A DNA stretch of 64,000 nucleotides. Origin: an uncultured Pseudodesulfovibrio sp. (GTDB taxonomy: Bacteria > Desulfobacterota > Desulfovibrionia > Desulfovibrionales > Desulfovibrionaceae). The stretch is from contig NZ_OY776488.1 in the NCBI RefSeq assembly GCF_963675635.1, positions 971,740-1,035,739 of the forward strand, given 5' to 3'. The stretch's first letter is position 1; every line of letters begins with the position of its first letter. The notes beneath the pieces are model-generated. The model worked only from the letters and a program-made list of their open reading frames with translations. It did not search any database and had not been told where the DNA came from. Below are positions 63,814-64,000 of the stretch, one piece after another. The translations under genes and the position numbers were made by a program.

Positions 63814-64000
63814 ATGGATAAATTACGCATACTTGTCATTCTTCCTTTATATGGAGGTTCGCTCCCCATCGGCCGTTATGTGGCCACAGCCCTTAGAGAA
63901 GAAGGACATTTTGTAGAAGTCTTTGAAGCGCCCGATTTTTATCCGGCATACACCTCTTTAAACAATCTCAAAGTGACTACTGACCGACTAGATTACTTAC
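63814..64000 (+). CDS. CgeB-like glycosyltransferase, 5' end only
   Basis: The gene is cut by the window end. The 62 visible codons begin 'DKLRILVILPLYGGSLPIGR' and continue 'VATALREEGHFVEVFEAP', a start seen in the CgeB/DUF3880 glycosyltransferase group of Desulfovibrio. It lies 4 bases after the GT9 gene, so the two are probably co-transcribed for surface glycan synthesis. Confidence 0.7.
   Translation, partial: MDKLRILVILPLYGGSLPIGRYVATALREEGHFVEVFEAPDFYPAYTSLNNLKVTTDRLDYL

Overview
The window looks like a chromosomal housekeeping stretch from a sulfate-reducing deltaproteobacterium of the Desulfovibrionaceae (Desulfovibrio / Pseudodesulfovibrio type). The reasons are the LPS-export/rpoN/PTS cluster, a Mn-dependent family II pyrophosphatase, an archaeal-type split glutamate synthase, a PxxKW cysteine-rich protein, a selenocysteine-type UGA codon, and hemA beside a siroheme-type dehydrogenase. 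Nearly all of the DNA is coding. I saw no CRISPR array, insertion sequence, tRNA or rRNA gene.

Layout. 1-8.4 kb (+): kdsA(3' end)-kdsC-lptC-lptA-lptB, then rpoN-hpf-ptsN-like-rapZ-mannose PTS IIA/IIB/IIC. Together these cover Kdo synthesis, LPS transport, sigma-54 and a PTS-type regulatory set. 8.5-10.4 kb (+): ppaC and a solute-binding protein. 10.5-17.9 kb (-): corC-lnt-prfB-GGDEF-MinD-like, then IHF/HU, a UGA-containing UshA-like gene, and dapA. 18-24.3 kb (-): mnmG, an M20 peptidase, a PxxKW protein and a purine/5'-deoxynucleoside salvage trio (mtaD-like, mtnP, apt). 24.4-33.6 kb (+): rsmA, HU plus a 57-residue membrane protein, the macromolecular synthesis operon rpsU-yqeY-mutS2-dnaG-rpoD, and cbiB. 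33.6-48.4 kb (-): proC, ndk, an ABC importer, fliM, an envelope cluster (divergent polysaccharide deacetylase, CtpA, EnvC), a MagIII-like glycosylase, prmA, argD, dut, and a sodium symporter with its small accessory subunit. 48.9-57.2 kb (+): a five-gene glutamate synthase system and yajC-secD-secF. 57.5-62.5 kb (-): adk, tilS, a conserved hypothetical, hemA, a HemX/CcsA-like gene and a precorrin-2 dehydrogenase. 62.6-64 kb (+): two glycosyltransferases, the second cut by the window end.

Three genes cannot be read as simple ORFs. (1) The UshA-like gene at 11486-12346 has an in-frame UGA in a C-P-S-UGA motif, followed 20 nt later by a perfect 8-bp hairpin, so it is a probable selenoprotein. 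(2) prfB at 14421-15534 carries the classical autoregulatory +1 frameshift site CTTTGAC. (3) The PTS IIC gene at 7729-8426 is interrupted by a -1 frame change at a run of nine T that forms a T-TTT-TTT slippery heptamer. Two small proteins (57 and 48 residues) were found by reading gaps between longer genes.
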